Below, one piece after another: positions 43,211 to 54,916 of a DNA stretch of 64,000 nt. The DNA comes from Oscheius onirici. Lineage: Eukaryota > Nematoda > Chromadorea > Rhabditida > Rhabditidae. The notes beneath the pieces are model-generated. The model made no database searches, was not told where the DNA came from, and saw nothing but the letters and a program-made list of their open reading frames with translations. Within the stretch, counting starts at the first letter, position 1. Every line of letters starts with the position of its first letter. The position numbers and the translations under genes are program-made. The stretch spans positions 9,052,064 through 9,116,063 of the forward strand of contig OW051468.1 in assembly GCA_932521025.1 (NCBI GenBank), in the 5' to 3' direction.

Positions 43211-46200
43211 TCAACCGCATCCACCGCACCCGCCACAGCCTCCACAAGCTCCACAACCGCCACAGGCTCCGCATGCTCCACAGGCACCACAGGCTCCACA
43301 AGCTGCTGCGTCACAGGCGTCTCCAGCTGCGCACATGGCCATCATGATGGGTACGGCTTCGATTCCAGTCGTGCCGTTTGCTAAAATTGTTTGTTTTATA
43401 AAAGAGAAAGAATCAGTTTACCGTGTCCGCTATCCTGATGAATCAGTCGGTTCGTCGGAGCTTGTCTACCGTAGCCACAAGCCAAAGTCAGAGGCCATTT
43501 GTGAGCCTGGTGTCCGACTGTCGTGTTGTCGGAACGGGAACGGACCTACAGTATCTTGTTACAGTCAACTGCCTCTCTTACCTTATCGGGATTGCACAAG
43601 ACGAACAGCGTCCCGACACAGAAAACACTCGCAATTTGCTCTGCTGTGTTGGTCGACCGACATTCTATTCTCTTTCCGGGTAATCGCGCCTGAGCATCTG
43701 AAAGTGATCTCTCAGAGGAGAAGAAAAGTTTCAAACCGCCAATAACAAACAGGGTCGAGCCTTCTGGCGTTGGAACTTCGAGTTTTTGGACGGTATTCTT
43801 CAGTAGATTGAAGGCATCGACTAGCAAGCGACCAGGATTTCCGGGCTTGGCCTTCTGACCCTTGGCGGCTGGCTGTTTTCGACTGAAGCCAGTCCATCTG
43901 CCCTTGACAATTCCGTAGTCGCCGTCCTTGTTCACTATCACAAAGGCTCTTTCGTCGGCGGAGGACAGGTGAGGGAGGAACTGGAAATCGGAGAAAGTTA
44001 CCAGGGTCTAAGACATGCAAGTATGGTCAGTTCAGAAAATACTGCGAAAAATTAGACCTTTAAAAAGTTTGCTGCGAACGAGCTAACATTAAATACTTAT
44101 TCAACCATTTTCCCTTGGTAAATTTAAATTTTGACTGCTGCGTATCCTTGACTGAATATCACTCTTTTCCCATAATTTGAGCCAATGTGTCTCGCAACGA
44201 AAATTTTAAAGTAACTTTTGAACTGACAACGACAATGTTGAGATTCTCACCAAATTATTATCCAACTGATCTCTGCTTGGCAGTGAATCAGCCCCAATCA
44301 GATGAGCCATAGCCAGAAGACGCTGTTCCCGACCATAGACCAAAATCAAGGAGAGGAGCATCTGCGCTGAATGAACGACTTGTACCGTGTACTTGGTTCC
44401 GTCCCTCGTGTCTACAACGCTGAAATTTAAAGTTTTTTTTTGTAAAAATAACGAAAGATTACCTGTGCGTGGCAATGTGAACCTGTGTCCCGATGGCAAT
44501 TGGGCTTCTGTTGAGGGCCGCCGATTGGCATAGGAACGCCAGGTGGGACTCTGGTTGTAGTGGCGTGGCGACGAAATCTCCGTTGACTAGGGACAGTTCG
44601 CGGCTGAGAGTCACTCTAAAAAATAAGAGAATATTCTAGAAATTGAGTAAACTTACGAAGTTGTTACGTTGACTTTTGCCAGCATTTCCGGCTCGACGTC
44701 TTTCGTCCTCAACAGCACTTCGGCCACATTGTGAGCCGTTTTAGAGTTCTGGGGAGGGAGCAGCTAAAAATGAGATTAGACTGTTTAAAAAGGTGGCCAC
44801 AGTAACCTAAAGATCCTTTTCCAGCGGCCCTTATTTGGGCTGCCAAACAGCAATTTTACTAGGTAAAATTCGAATGTATTGCTGTTAGGCGGCCCGTAGG
44901 GAAGGAAATTTTGGGTTACTGTAGCACAGACTGTACAATTCTCTTCCCTCGAAGCCACTAACCTGATCCAGATTAACTTTCCCGACGAGCTTGATGAGAT
45001 CTTTCCTCTGCAAGAAGACCTTGTCAAAGACTTCCAATTCAACAATGAGATCCTGAAAAAAACTTTTGCCTTCAGAATTGATTCTATCTTCCCCACCTTG
45101 GCCGCTTTCCGCTCAAACGGAAATTTGACAATTGAGGCCGACGTCGAAGAGTCCGTCGGCTGCCAGACTAGAGAAAAACCCGATTTGGTTACCTGAAAAT
45201 AGAGAAATGTCCCCACCCTCTTCAATTGCATCCGTCAACCACTCGTGTGTGTGAGCCAACCTTTTGCCAACTGTCGATGTGATCTGTCGCTTTTTCGAGC
45301 TCAACGAACGGACATTTTTAATGTTGGAAATGGGTTCGGGATAAAAATAGAGATTGGAATTTGGAACAAGCTGATATATACAGGTTGAAAAATGTACGAA
45401 TGAGATAGAAAATAGAGATTTTTTTTCTCGAAGTCTCGAAGTTTAGGTTGACGCCCGTTCTATCCTCCCAAAGTTTTCTTTGAGTTAGAAAATGGGTTAA
45501 GTATGGCGTGAGAGTGACCAATTAGCCCAAAACCAACATTTATCAGCCCTAGTGTGAGTCTCCCGAGCGCCAGTCGGATCCATCAGTCTGTCTCAAGAAA
45601 TTGACAGTTGGCCCCCATCCACCCTCTCTGTCGGTGTTCACTATTACAAACTTGATTGGTTCCTGGGACGTACCTGTTTTTGAGAGAGATCCGCATTAAA
45701 AGTTGTAACTTTCTTATTCCCGTAGCAGAGTTTGAGTCGCAGTTGTTCCCGCTGTACGGGAATGTCTTTCAGGGCGATGGAGGGGACGTGAATTTCACCG
45801 TAGGCCACGTGACTCAGGTCCTGGTTTTCGAAGCCCATGAATGAGGGAGCGTTGTGGCCTCTGAAAATAGGTTTAAGCTTAAATAAGGTGAATTTTAGAG
45901 TTACTTTCCTTGCCTAACTACTTCTCTTTCATAGACACAGACCAAATCCCCACGGAACCAAAAAAAAACCTCAGGGTCTCTCCCAACCGATCAAACACCA
46001 GCAGTACCCACAAACAGCATCAATCTTACCCTTCTTCTGGAATTTTTGTTCCCCCTCTCTCTTGAACTCCCAAAAGTGTCTGGAGTCGCGCGCATGGCTA
46101 AAAAATGATGGATAGACCCTCCTCTCTACATTATGGAGTTCCCTGACTCTCAAAAGATCCTGGTCGAGAGCTCACCTGAACATGCATCCCCGTCTCCAGA

Positions 46201-48813
46201 AGGCCTGCTCAAAATGAGCCTGCCACAACTTTTTCGTCAAGGCTTCTCCTTTGAGCAGCTTGCTGCCCTTGGCTCGGTCGTTGACCGAGTCGTCATGCTT
46301 CAGTAAACGCCCAAAAATGGCCGTGCAATCTCGTTGATAGTTAAGTGGATGAACCTGAAGAATATTTAAAATCAGAAAGAAAAAGAACAGCAAACCTGAT
46401 GTGTATGCCAAATGAGATCAAAATCGTAACAGGGAGTGAGAAATTGGTCGTTATATGTCTGCTTGAGAAGGAGAAATTGTACGTAGCGTTTTACGGCTTC
46501 CGTCAAGAATTTGGTCGAGGTATAGTGAGGTAGAGAGACCTGCAAAATTACGTGTTCTTCTTAGAGCGAGAGTACAGCCCCGTTTGAATTTGGCGCGTAA
46601 ATCTACAGTATCGGAAAACATAAAAGTTTGTCGTTTCTCTGATCTACTCTTTGACTTTTGGCAGGAAACTCCAGAGAAGAGCGAAACCGAATACCAGTGT
46701 GCAAGTTCTCAGCGCTACGTCAATCGACAACTATTTCCGCTTCTACCAACAACATTGAGCTCAAATTTCCTACCTGATAGTTGAAATTTCGTTGTCGTTG
46801 GACAGCTGAGGCAATGTCGTACTTGCATTGGCTGACGTAGGTCGGCGACGGGGCTGGACTAGCCAGGAAGTCGTACGGTTCGGGGGAACAGTAGGCATCC
46901 CAGGCGCGGACAGAAGCCTCATATCTTTAATTTTACGAATGGAATGAGAAAAGATGCGGAATTACCTCTTCTGGATCTCGTCTGAGGAGAGGAGACGGTG
47001 GTCGATGACGCGACCGACTAGACGCTCACAGTCCTGGAAATTCGATTTTTCGGGATACATTTAATGGCGGGTTACGGTAGATCTCTTCGTACCGGGACCA
47101 ACTTCACCAGTCCTTTAAATTTTAGTGACCGTTTTCATAATAATTTCATGTCTTTCGACTGCTTTCTTTACTTTTCAGATAGCCACGGATAAAGCATTCA
47201 AAAACTTTAACACTTCTAGAAACATCCCACTAAATTTAAAGGACTGGTGCGGTTGATCCTGATATGAGAAAATGTACAGTAACCTTTTCGTTTTGGACAA
47301 TGGGCTCTGTCCTTTTCAACTAATCCTGTTTGTACTCTGTTCAGCCCTTGACCCTAACCCATCCCTCACCAGCCCTTGTACTTTCAGTTCCGATGTCTGA
47401 ACTTTCAGTTCCCCCTCCTCCATTATTCTTGCCCTCTCCTAAAGAAGAAGCCTCTTTCCGCTCTCCTTCTCATTAACATAAGCGATGAGTAGAGAGCGGC
47501 CCTTTGGCCCTTCCACGCCCGTCTCTCTGCCTTATATAAAGGCGCCAATTCGATTTGGTTTAAGGGGGCCACGGGCTCAGAAGATCTGAGAGACCAGAAA
47601 TTACTCTTACTTCCTGATAGCTTGTAGGGCAGAGCATGTGAGTATGCCAGATCCAGTGAACGTCAAGAGGAGGTATCACATTGAGATCGAGGTTTCGGGC
47701 CTGAAAATTGCGAGTTTTTTCTTCTTTTTTTTTATCAGTTTCTCGGGTTCCAGCAGGAAGTTCTCTTTTTGGACACTATGTTTACTCGGATGGGGCTTTA
47801 GTTGTGCCATCCGGCGTGTAAACGAGAAACGGCCAGAACTTACAGGGAAAACCCCCTTTTCATGTTGTTTCTTTTCAAAAAGCCGCCAACAACAAAATTT
47901 ACCTGCATCGGTAGCCAGAAGGACTCGTAGCGTCGAATGGCCTGGTTCACAACGTCGGGCTCGTAGAGAAGAGGCGCCTTGCGGTCAATCATTCGAAGAA
48001 AGTTGGCTTCCCGCTAAAATAGTTTTACTATTTTCCCTTCGCTTCTTTGGGGAGCAGAGCAGCCTTGTTAACCTCACACTCACTCACGCAAAATTGACTT
48101 CGTCTCCCGCCTAATTGTGCCCGGCGGCGACGGCTCGGAACGACCAACTTTCCTTCTTTAGCCAGACGAATAGCCAACGAGAGGAACACTGGACTGATTT
48201 ACGCGAAGCGACTTTGGAGACCTAATGGAATAGGGCTCGAAGAATGAGCACTCTATTCAGAAGCCTATGCCTGTTTCTACATTTTGATGAAAAAAGATCA
48301 AAAGCTAGTTTTCTGAGTCTGATGTAGTGGAAATTGATAGTTTTCATCTTTGGCAAAAACACGCAACAGTAACCCAAAAATATTTCGCTTCGAGACCCAC
48401 AAACGCCAGTTCACCGTTGAGAAATTTCAGAAATCGGTTTGAATTGTTGCAGTTTAGCCTGAAAATTAAAAATGAAAATTAGGGTTTGTGGTTCTCGAAG
48501 CGAAATATTTTTGGGTTGATGTGGCTTTTTTTTCTGAACATAATTTAGATTCGTGGTTTTTCATCCCGATTTTCCCTTACTTCTATCGTAATCAATTCCT
48601 CTAGATCTCCAGCAATTACAGACCAATAAGACTGGGGGTCAAAGGGCCCATTTCCTGGACACTTTTCCCGTGTAAACAAGCAGTAAATCAAAACGAGAAA
48701 ATTACCTGGGCCGCCACGACGAGTTCAACGCTGATTCCAGCGCTCATCTGCTGAGCCGTTGAACGTAGCTGCGTAGCGGCTGCATAGTCTGGCGGTTGAG
48801 CCGTTGAGCTCAT
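43211..48813 (-). CDS. Glycine-rich domain-containing protein (GRDP/DUF1399 family)
   Basis: About 15 exons. Exon 1 (48813-48706) starts MSSTAQPPDYAAATQLRSTA. Exon 2 (48013-47903) has NFLRMIDRKAPLLYEPDVVN then QAIRRYESFWLPMQ. Exon 3 begins DCERLVGRVIDHRLL (47033). The next has YEASVRAWDAYCSPEPYDFL. Then FLTEAVKRYVQFLLLKQTYN with CYDFDLIWHTHQ|VHPLNYQRDC, the hallmark 'DIDLxWHTHQxHPxxYxxDC' of GRDP proteins, and WQAHFEQAFWRRGCMFR. A C2-like middle (YGEIHVPSIALKDIPVQREQ) follows. The last exon encodes IEAVPIMMAMCAAGDACDAA then a Cys-Gly-Ala tail (GACGACGGCGDGCGGCG-like). In plants GRDPs act in stress and auxin responses; animal function is unknown. Introns hold two foldback elements. All joins listed are in phase. 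Confidence 0.82.
44798..44938. mobile_element. Foldback MITE in GRDP intron
   Basis: CACAGTAACCTAAAGATCC ... GGGCTGCCAAACAGCAATTT pairs with ATTGCTGTTAGGCGGCCC ... AAATTTTGGGTTACTGTAG. Confidence 0.7.
47055..47285. mobile_element. Foldback MITE in GRDP intron
   Basis: GGGTTACGGTAGATCTC ... CACCAGTCCTTTAAATTTTA pairs with TAAATTTAAAGGACTGGTGC ... ATGTACAGTAACC. Confidence 0.75.
48362..48540. mobile_element. Palindromic MITE related to the 1501-1673 element
   Basis: ACGCAACAGTAACCCAAAAA and ATTTCGCTTCGAGACCCACA on the left match TTGTGGTTCTCGAAGCGAAA and TTTTGGGTTGATGTGGC on the right. Ends are more diverged than in the 1501 copy. It lies in intron 1 of the GRDP gene. Confidence 0.8.
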
Positions 48814-50239
48814 CCAGGTTCTTGGACTGAAATCTTGGAGATGAAGTGTAGTGAAACGAGGAAGAGGTCATGTGTTGACCGATGGCAGTGAGCGATAAGA
48901 ATGAGCGTGAAATATCGGTGGCATGTTTGTCTGCCAATTGTCAAGTCTTAGATTCTAGTGGAGGGATCTTGGAAAAGAGATGGGAATGGATAGAAAACTG
49001 TCACGAATGAGGACAAAAACAGGCACTGAGCCCTACTAGATCAGCTGGGAAAAGATTAGCCAAAAAGGTTTTGAATGAGATCGAACCAGAGACGAAAAAG
49101 TTTCAACAGAGCGCACAGGCAGAACACCCTGTCTGGGGAAACCGCAGCTTCTAGATCAGACTGTGAAGCGGAGAGGAAGGGTCTCTAACAAAACCAAAAA
49201 GTCAAAGAATTTCGGGAAACGGCCGTGGTCTTTTAGAAATTTAATCTACACCCATCCACCTTTTGTCGTTCGCGGACTCTATTACATTATCTCACGACGA
49301 AGACTCTGCCCGCTGTCGCCAGCACTCACTCTAGGAATAACATATGAGGATGTACTAGTGGCTTGGACGACAGACTGTAAAAAAACTTTACGCCTAGACC
49401 CTAGTGAAGAATAAAGCGCAAAAAGCAGCGCCGCCCGAGGCATTGATCGCTAGAGCTTCGGGGGCGGGAAGTGGAGAGAGGACACACATCAGCTGTTCTC
49501 TTTCTCCTGAGACTGAGGGGACCGCCCTCTGTGTGACCCAGTGGTCCCTTTGAAGAACAAGGAGGACTTCAGGCGACTGCGAGGGCGCCGAAGAATGGGA
49601 GGATGTCTTCAAGCAAGAACTCTGACTCTTTAGACGTTTGGACTTTTTGAAGAAAACTCATTTTTCGGGGTCACAAATGCATTTCCGAGCTTCGTGATGT
49701 TCTGCAAAGTTATAAAGCTCATCAAATACTATAACTTTGTAGAACATCACAAAGCTGGAAAATATATGTATGACGTCGAAAATATAGTATAGATTTTACA
49801 ACACTCTGCTCTATTTCTATGTCTGTCTGTCACCCTATCTTTGGGAAAATCTTCCAGTCACCGAGGAAGTCGCTCTGCTCAAGAGGTCCCTCTTGAACAA
49901 AAAGCACGGTCATAAATCTCTGTGGCGCCTCGTTGTCACAGAGAGTGAGACATCTAAAACATTCCCACAGAACAGATCTAGACAGAAAAAAAAGACTATT
50001 TTACAGCCTAGGAGGCGGGGAATTTGAGGCATGCCGGGAGCAGCTCAAGTTACGACATGTGTCCTGCGGCTCATTAAGACATCCATGCCTAAATCCTTTG
50101 GCCCGCCTCTCTCGACTTTCGGAGTTCGAAAGAAATGGCTTTTTTAGAGGGACACATTTTTCTAGTTTATTCGTCAGATTCGCTTCTGTTTCGACTGCTC
50201 CGGGTGTCGATCCCGCAACCTCACGAACATTCCGACCAT
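48814..50239. other. Intergenic stretch, no supported gene
   Basis: Upstream flank of the GRDP gene. Short open frames (49163-49414, 49394-49612, 49933-50313) lack domains and splice context; one family-B repeat is present. Confidence 0.45.
49655..49790. repeat. Palindromic repeat family B, copy 6
   Basis: CGTGATGTTCTGCAAAGTTA pairs with ATAACTTTGTAGAACATCAC, with GAGCTT/AAGCTGG arms. Confidence 0.8.
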
Positions 50240-50760
50240 TCCGGAAAGAGCGACTGCTCCTCGTACGACGACAGGTACCCGATTCTAAAAGGGTGACTTA
50301 TGTTCAAAGGTAAAACTTACTTCTTTTACTTTCTGGCTTGTAGTGGCACTCCTCGTGTATGCCCTGAAACGAACAATTACTAGAATTTTAGGTCTGAGTA
50401 TAATCTTGAGTTCACTTTTCAAGTGATAAGGATGAGAATTTGAACTGGTGATGAGAATTTAGGCGCTGATCAAACAGTACTGATTTTCAGGTTCTTCCCC
50501 AGTGGCTCTTCGGGTCTCCAAGAACTGTACCAAACACCGCTGTGGATTCAAGGAGGTGCCCAAGGAACCGGGAAATATCGAGCATGACACCCTCTTTCGA
50601 AGGCTGTCAGTTGTGGCGGATTCACAACTGACTGTCACTTTTGCCGTCTCTCTACTTTTCAAAAGAGTACAAGTGTCTGTGGCGCTACTGTTCGCAATGT
50701 CTGATTGTCATAAAATCACCTGACCTGGTAGAATATGTAGAAGACGACATCCGCACAGCT
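50240..50760 (-). CDS. Tentative small Cys-containing gene
   Basis: Minus-strand pieces with splice-like borders: a central exon (about 50690-50475) in which one frame reads VSCESATTDSLRKRVSCSIF; a small exon near 50365-50327 (GIHEECHYKPESKR) between TTTCAG and GTAAGT; and a last exon IGYLSSYEEQSLFPEWSECS ending near 50240 after TTTTAG. The phase between the first two does not close cleanly and the plus strand is also open over 50502-50723. Reported as a possible gene only. Confidence 0.25.
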
Positions 50761-51067
50761 GACGACGAGAAGCTATGAAGTTCCTGAGACTTGTTTTTAC
50801 TTTGACTTGTCAAGTCTTATCAAAGTTTTTGACAAGTCATAAAAATGCGGCAAAAGGTACTATTAGTAATTTTCCAGTTTTTTTTGTTGTTGTTGAATTG
50901 TTAAGAAGAACGTCAATAGTTAGAGTATTTGTTGCTCACATCAGTCACTTCGCAGTAACTTGCTCCAAATTTTTCCTTTCAGTTTTCCGAACAGTAAATT
51001 TGAATGAAAGACGTTTATTGCTGAATACAGTACGTCGAGAATAAATATTTTTTTGTTAGAAAGCAGG

Positions 51068-51343
51068 CTACTTTCCACAGGGCTGAGGGCACTGAGGCTG
51101 TCCGCAGCATCCGCCTCCCTGTCCTCCGAGGCAAGCGTAGGTCTGGCCGGCCAGAAGAAGGATGCAAGCGATGACGAGAAGCTGGAAATAGGTGACTATT
51201 TTCCAAACTTTGGGTAGTTTTCCCGAAAGGTCTCGGAGCGAAAAACTATCGGATTACTGTATGCTTTTTGAAGAGAGCATATTTTACGCTAGGGAATAAA
51301 AAAGGTAGAGAAAACTCACAGCCTTGATTTGAGCGGCGATCAT
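51068..51343 (-). CDS. 45-aa secreted Cys/Gly-rich peptide
   Basis: Exon 1 (51343-51320) encodes MIAAQIKA. The intron runs GTGAG...TTTCCAG. Exon 2 (51181-51068) encodes LLVIACILLLAGQTYA then CLGGQGGGCCGQPQCPQPCG and a final K. Signal peptide cleavage after TYA leaves a mature peptide of about 21 residues with five Cys in Gly/Gln/Pro context. This is like small secreted Cys/Gly-rich peptides of nematodes, some of which are antimicrobial or cuticular; no specific family is claimed. The gene is too short to appear in usual ORF scans, but the signal peptide and clean splice sites support it. Confidence 0.7.
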
Positions 51344-52654
51344 TCTGGAAACTGAGGGAGACGAGTCAGCTGTGTGTCTCTGCCATCCACAGCTTCGGCT
51401 TAAGTACAGTCAGTCCCCGCCCCCCGTTCCGTCGCGGCTGAACGAGCCCACAACTTGAAGGAGAGGCGGTCAAAAACTCGCCGTCGGCATTCTAATGTAT
51501 AATGGGCTGCACTTTGGATCCTGTTAGAGTGACCGGCAGCTGAGATGCAAATTGCGAATCTCTTCGATTCGTACAATGAACGTAGACGAGGTCGTTAGTG
51601 TCTACAGGAGGTCCGGAGAAACAAACTGGACAAGAGAAGATGATCGAAAATCAGTTGTCAAGTTTATTCCACAAAGTTGGTCATCTGATCTTTCTCAAAT
51701 TCTGCAAAGAAGGGCAAGTGTCTGTTTCTCAGAGAGATCAACCGAGACAATGGCAGTCATCGAAACGGCAAGGAGGTAATTGGCACCCACGTGTGGAGGG
51801 CAATTCGGGGAAAGGGAACAGAGAGATTTCAGCATTAGTGTTCCTGAGACTCTGGCCATTTCTCAAATCTTTCACTTTCCGTTTGAGTCCCTCTTCCAGT
51901 TAAATTTGAGCTTTTCCTTTAGAGAACCTTATCTGTATGACGTTAGGTTTCATGCCACTAGAATCGGAACAAAATGACCCGTCAGGTTCCGCTGAACGCG
52001 GAAAAAGGAGAGACAGTTGTTACGAACTATTTTCACCTGCCATAAATCAGAATACACTCTGTAAACATCTTGAGGATTTGAAAACAATTAACATTGTCTA
52101 TCCTGTTTCATGTCGCTGAAAATGGCTTGGGTCCTTGCTGAATATTTCGCTAAGGTCAGTTTTCTCCAGACTCAAATCGGAAACTGTGCTGAAAATATTT
52201 AGATCTTTACGATATTCGTTGGCATAACGGGCAAACGTAGAATACTCTGTTTATTATACGCAGCCAAATTATATGTGCCTTTGGTTGGCTTAGTATCCAG
52301 CTCTGGGTCTCGCAGCGAACTTTTTAAATTACTATTTTCTCAATAGCTTCTGAACTAACTCTACGCTTGTTTTGACCGACTGTAAATTCCAGAAGAGCTC
52401 ACGAAAAGCCTTCGAAAACAAGGCAATTCTGCCTGCCTTGTGAGCGCGTTTCTAGTGTGATTGTTGCGGCTTTTTGCCCAGTATCCCTCCTCTGCGGACA
52501 GGTTCTCACTTGCAAATCCGAAGGCTATTCAAATGGCGCCAGTTGAGGAGAAGGAGGGCATTGGTTCCAAGTGGGACAGAGACCTCTCAAATGGCACAAG
52601 AATGCAGCTTTCGGGAACGAAATCACGCGATTTTTTCAGGAACTGCATAGAACA
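51344..52654. other. Intergenic stretch
   Basis: Upstream flank of the small peptide gene. Open frames at 51552-51977 show no domain. A foldback relic (AGAATACTCTG ... CTTAGTATCC, 52195-52320) related to the 54180 and 54360 elements is present. Confidence 0.45.
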
Positions 52655-54022
52655 ATGAATTCTACAACTGAACCCAGTCTTCTGGTCGAAAGGAAACTAA
52701 TTTTCGACATGGATATTCATCAAATCAGTAGCTTGATGTCTACTCTAGCGGCAATACCACTGACTCTTCTTGTACTCATCAAATTGTTGCCGATTCGGAA
52801 CAAGAGAGAGACCTATCTGTACTTTATTTTGGGTCAGTGTATTGTGGACACAATTTACAGCGCCTGCAACTGTTTGCGATGTTTTGTAAGTTCCGATTCT
52901 ATGAGGATTTCTAACAATAATAGGATCTGCTCACCATTCCTCTTCTCGAACTTTCTCGTTGGCAGATTGCCACCAGTTGCCTCCTTTCGACCCTTATTGC
53001 TCTCAATTGGAAAAAGTTGTTTGTTCAGTGAGTTCTTTTATGCTTTTTTTAACTTTGGGAAATCTGAGTGCCGAAGCGGTGAGGTCTGTCTACTTTAGCA
53101 AACCCAAATTTTGGGTCTTATTGCAGAAACCTCATTTTTCTAGCTCAAGCACACATTTTCCAGCTTTGTGATGTTCTGCAAAGTTGTAGTATTTGATGAG
53201 CTCTATAACTTTGTAGAACATCTCAAAGCTAGAAAATGCATTCTTAACCTTGAAAAGGACGAATTATTCTCAAACGCTCAACTGTTCCGCTGTAAAGAGC
53301 AGGTGGGCTCATGTGGTACAAGAATTAAATCCAAAAGATCAAAAAATTTCCAGGTTAGGAGAGGGCAAGAAACTCCGAATTACTGCCTACTTGATTGTAA
53401 TTCCGACAGTAATTCTCAACGTTCTGTTTCTCTGCAGACGATTTGAATTCCCAAAACCAATAATTTCGCTATTTATGTTCCTGTTCTCGGTCAGTTTCTT
53501 TCAGAAAAAATAAAAAAGAATTAAGAATGACATCAACTTCTACCTGAACATTTCCAATCTCCTACTGGAGTCTCTACTGATTCCTCTTACTCTTTACCAA
53601 GTCTGGCACATTCCCTCCAATACCAATACACTTTCGGCTGCAACTTTGAAGGGATGGAAGAAGGTGACCATTGGAATGGCTCTCAAGACCTTTGTTCAAT
53701 TGATGCTCATTAGCTATCTCGTATCTTCACTCTTCTACTATAGACTTCAACAAGAGACACTCGATTACTTGGATAATTGGATCACTGTAAGTAAAAGACA
53801 GGAAAAAATTTGATATAACAGGCAACTCTGGTCATTGGGATGGTCTATCCAGGCGTCGATGTTGCCATCAACACCTACATGGTCAGTGGACTTGTCTTCA
53901 AGAAGAAGAACAAATCACTCGTCTCTTCAAGTCAAGTCTCTATCCAGCAGCGTAATTCTCTTCCCGCCAAACTACCAGTTTCAAAAAATGATTCCAATCA
54001 AAATTCTGTGTCTGCCAAATGA
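52655..54022 (+). CDS. Multi-pass membrane receptor-like protein, tandem copy 1
   Basis: A TTTTTTCAG acceptor lies just upstream of ATG 52655. Start MNSTTEPSLLVERKLIFDMD (Asn-glycosylation site), then TM1 ISSLMSTLAAIPLTLLVLIK, TM2 YLYFILGQCIVDTIYSACNC. Exon 2 (about 52924-53028): LLTIPLLELSRWQIATSCLL (TM3). Exon 3 (about 53354 on): LGEGKKLRITAYLIVIPTVI (TM4). Exon 4: LLLESLLIPLTLYQVWHIPS (TM5) and TLKGWKKVTIGMALKTFVQL (TM6). Last exon: LVIGMVYPGVDVAINTYMVS (TM7) ending SVSAK. The layout is that of a 7TM nematode chemoreceptor, but I cannot name the class. Intron 2 contains a family-B repeat. The next gene is a close paralog with the same exon borders. Confidence 0.75.
53135..53250. repeat. 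Palindromic repeat family B, copy 7
   Basis: TTTTCTAGCTCAAGCACACA ... GTTCTGCAAAGTTGTAGTAT with inverted CTATAACTTTGTAGAACATC and AAAGCTAGAAAATGCATTC. Inserted in an intron of the tandem copy 1 gene. Confidence 0.85.
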
Positions 54023-54179
54023 GTTAAAATAAAGAAACTTTTTGTGTTTTTTGAATAATTTGTCCCGCCTCGAAGAAGATGCACGACAACGTAACCTAGG
54101 ATATCAATGTAGCCACCTTCTAACGACTTTTTCATGGGAATTGTAGTCGCTCCAGAAGTTACTGATTGTGAGAAAAATT

Positions 54180-54300
54180 GGGCATTTCAAAATTCGACTC
54201 GTACAACGAGCAAACGTTGAATACTCAGCCAAAATTTGAATTTAGCATGAAATGGGAATATGGTTGGCTGAGTATCCAAAGATTATACCGGTCAGTATTT
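54180..54300. repeat. Foldback fragment, ATACTCAGCC family
   Basis: ACGTTGAATACTCAGCC pairs with GGCTGAGTATCCAAAG; AGCAAACG/ACCGG edges resemble the 54360 element. Confidence 0.65.
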
Positions 54301-54359
54301 TAAGGTTTGTTTTGACTATAGTCAGCTCTATCCTGATCCTAAAGAGAGTCAAAAAGCAT

Positions 54360-54543
54360 AAATGTGGTTTGTTCAGAAATAAGAGAGGTCGACCATAACC
54401 CATTTAGTTAGCCGCGAGACTGTTGTAACAGGCCAATGTAGGATACTCAGCCAGGAAACTTGACTGAGTATCCTACGTTTGCGTGTTATAAGGGTCTCGC
54501 GGCGAACCAAATGGGTTACGGACTTTTTTTTGAACAAATCATA
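54360..54543. mobile_element. Palindromic MITE between the tandem receptor genes
   Basis: TTTGTTCAGAAATAAG ... ATAACCCATTTAGTTAGCCG and TGTAGGATACTCAGCC pair with GACTGAGTATCCTACG, CGGCGAACCAAATGGGTTAC and TTTTTTTTGAACAAATC. Confidence 0.82.
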
Positions 54544-54916
54544 AAAGCATGGTGAAGATTCCTAAGAAAAGCAGAGAAGGAAGCTCTACAAGCTCATTCT
54601 GTTTGACGTTAATAAGACAAAAACTCATTGAACCGAACATTAGTTCTTCGAAAACAACCCCTGTGAAACTTTCTAGTATGACTGCTTCGGTTTTTTGCCA
54701 GTCTCCCAGGACAGGTTCTCGCTTGCAAATCCGAAAGCTATTCAAAGGGCGCCACCTCAAGAGTGGGTCGCTTCTAAGTTGGGCACAGATAGACCTTTTG
54801 AAAATGGCATGAGACTGCTTTTTGGAAGGCACGCAGACACGAGAAGAGAGTTGTGCCGGAACTGAAAGAAGTTCTGCAGCAGAAGACACACCCACCAGTT
54901 CAGTTCATTCTTTGAG

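Noticed and set aside
45113..45304. Minus-strand frame SSKKRQITSTVGKRLAHTHE as a GRDP exon
   Set aside because: Joining it puts the next exon out of phase, while QKQ|VTKSGF joins directly in phase 0, so the frame lies inside an intron.
47638..48114. 158-codon plus-strand frame
   Set aside because: It overlaps GRDP exon 2 on the other strand, which carries the family signature.
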